20,738 nt of DNA. It comes from Hypsibius dujardini (taxonomy: Eukaryota; Tardigrada; Eutardigrada; Parachela; Hypsibiidae). The notes below the pieces were generated by a model, which did no database searches, was not told the DNA's origin, and saw nothing but the letters and a program-made list of their open reading frames with translations. Location of the stretch: the NCBI GenBank assembly GCA_001579985.1, contig LRSR01005401.1:1-20738 (forward strand), given 5' to 3'. Shown piece after piece: positions 19,640 to 20,738 of the stretch. Every line of letters starts with the position of its first letter. Position 1 is the stretch's first letter. The position numbers and the translations under genes are program-made.

Positions 19640-20738
19640 CGTTAAAAAGATGGACATCTCCAATGTATCCCGGCATTCCAAAGTCGGCATCAAACGCCCC
19701 GGCGAGACCGTACCACTAACCAACTCTAGCAAAAAGTTACGCCTCGACGGCGCCGTCGCTTCTGTCTCCCCGCACAACTCCCCTTTCGGCCGGACGAACA
19801 ACAACAACACAGCCCTCCCCGGTGGAGGCAGCCGTGGACTTACCTCTTCCGCTTCGCAACCTGTGATTTCACCCTCCTTTACCTCAGCCCCCGGCGTCAG
19901 CAGCAGCAGTCAACAAAAGAGGCCCCCGCATCTCACGCCACCGCCGCACCCATCCTCTCGGTCTTCCTCATCCCAACCGCCAGCCGCAAATTCATCCAGT
20001 CTTTCCTCCTCTTCCTCATCAACGTTGGCTGTGCCGGAGAACAGCATGAGCATGAGCAGCAGCGGCAACAGTCTTGGATCCGGTCGGTCGCCCCTCACAC
20101 GCTCACCTACGACGGTGCCGGTGCGTCCGCTGCGCGAACGACTGATCCAGACCTTGGCGCTGCGGCCAATGACCAAACCGGACTTGATTAGCAAGCTGCG
20201 AAAGTTCGGCTACAAGGACGAGGAGCGTGCAGTGTTGGAGCAGCTGCTGACCGAAGTGGCGTCCGTGATCGCTGCTAGTGCTGCCAGCAGCGAGGGCCTC
20301 TTTGAGCTGTTGCCGGGTTGCTTCGGCCAGGTGGATGCGAAGTGGTCACTGTACTCGCCGGCGGACCAGGCGGCAGCCGCCAAGCGGCTCGCCGCCTTCT
20401 TAAACGCCCGCCCTTCCGCAGCGGGGTCAAGTGCAGCAGCAGGTGGCTCCACCGTCAATGGAAACAAACACCTTTCCCGCACCGCCTCCGCATCCGATCT
20501 TTTTCCTTCTTCCTCGTCTGCCCCGTCATTGGCATCGTCGTCTCGGCCGCCGGGCCGACCTACGGCAGCGGCGATGCCTGCCATCACGACGACGTCGTCT
20601 TCGAAGAACGGTGGGAAGAATTCGGCCGAGCTGGAACGGCTGCAGAATGAGATGGCCAGTGCGCGGGTGCAGTTGGCCCACCCCAATCCAGGTGACGATC
20701 TGTCACCGCCGCCGCCGAGCAACTCCAGCTGCTCCAAC
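19640..20738 (+). CDS. ELL: ELL exon 4 (continues past the window end): low-complexity linker and winged-helix-like segment
   Basis: The first base completes the codon split with exon 3 (Cys), then 366 codons stay open to the window edge (residues 140-505). Residues about 150-160 (SKVGIKRPG) match the GKKVQFRKP end of the N-terminal domain. A long Ser/Pro/Asn/Thr linker follows (about 161-300) with Ser runs and NNNN. Residues about 301-395, beginning RPLRERLIQTLALRPMTK, then a DLISKLRKFGY helix, LEQLLTEVA and a KWSLYS-like end, match the RPFRDRVLHLLALRPYRKAE winged-helix-like part of ELL and its QKDW-PGYSE end. After about residue 396 the sequence is again Ser/Ala/Pro-rich. A CAG|GTGACG at 20689-20694 is a possible donor, so the coding part may end at 20691. 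The linker is roughly 100 residues longer than in vertebrate ELL. Confidence 0.88.

Larger units (their letters stand above)
5902..20738 (+). other. ELL: ELL gene span (partial, continues past the window end)
   Basis: This entry marks the whole span of ELL in this window. Exons are 5902-6045, 17241-17285, 18837-19063 and 19640 onward; introns are about 11.2 kb, 1.55 kb and 0.58 kb. Joined exons give a continuous frame of about 505 residues. ELL raises the catalytic rate of RNA polymerase II by suppressing pausing, and in animals works in the super elongation and little elongation complexes in the nucleus. The missing 3' part should hold the C-terminal occludin-like domain (PF07303). Confidence 0.88.

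Noticed and set aside
20210-20737. 175-residue minus-strand open frame at the right edge
   Set aside because: Antisense of ELL exon 4; the acidic and Ser-rich look comes from the Ser/Ala/Pro codons of the sense strand.

Overview
This is eukaryotic, animal genomic DNA rather than bacterial. The coding pieces are short conserved blocks bounded by GT/AG splice signals. They are spread across very large introns and intergenic DNA filled with microsatellites. Both recognisable genes are animal genes, and both are on the + strand. The divergence of both proteins, together with introns packed with TCTG/CCTG and TTGA tetranucleotides, would fit a lophotrochozoan, possibly a parasitic flatworm. That taxonomic guess is inference only, with low confidence.

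Layout. Positions 1-261 are the end of an intron, and 262-451 is one exon of a Fe65/APBB-family adaptor (the C-terminal half of its second PTB domain). The rest of that gene lies to the left, and its last exon could not be placed securely. Positions 452-5901 are intergenic or untranslated: short repeats, a striking 30-bp-arm inverted repeat (4793-4890), and candidate promoter elements (5160-5450 and 5775-5798). From 5902 to beyond the window end runs the gene for ELL, the RNA polymerase II elongation factor. Four exons can be joined in frame: 5902-6045, 17241-17285 (a 45-nt micro-exon), 18837-19063 and 19640 to the window end. Together they give about 505 residues. They cover the N-terminal ELL domain and a winged-helix-like segment, separated by a long Ser/Pro/Asn linker. 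The C-terminal occludin-like domain lies beyond the window.

Intron 1 of ELL is about 11.2 kb. It holds no gene I can recognise but carries at least eight TCTG/CCTG/CAGA tetranucleotide arrays, a three-copy 122-bp tandem repeat (6857-7240), scattered TTGATTGA tracts, and an AT-rich island. Most other long open frames are shadows of these repeats: a TGTC array is open in all three frames and reads as a Cys-Leu-Ser-Val repeat.

The two genes have no obvious functional link. APBB is a cytoplasmic/nuclear adaptor for the APP-type receptor tail, and ELL is a nuclear elongation factor. I found no new enzymatic or defence system. The most interesting signals are the DM2-like TCTG-CCTG composite repeats, the micro-exon placed directly against such an array, the long inverted repeat upstream of ELL, and the 122-bp tandem repeat.
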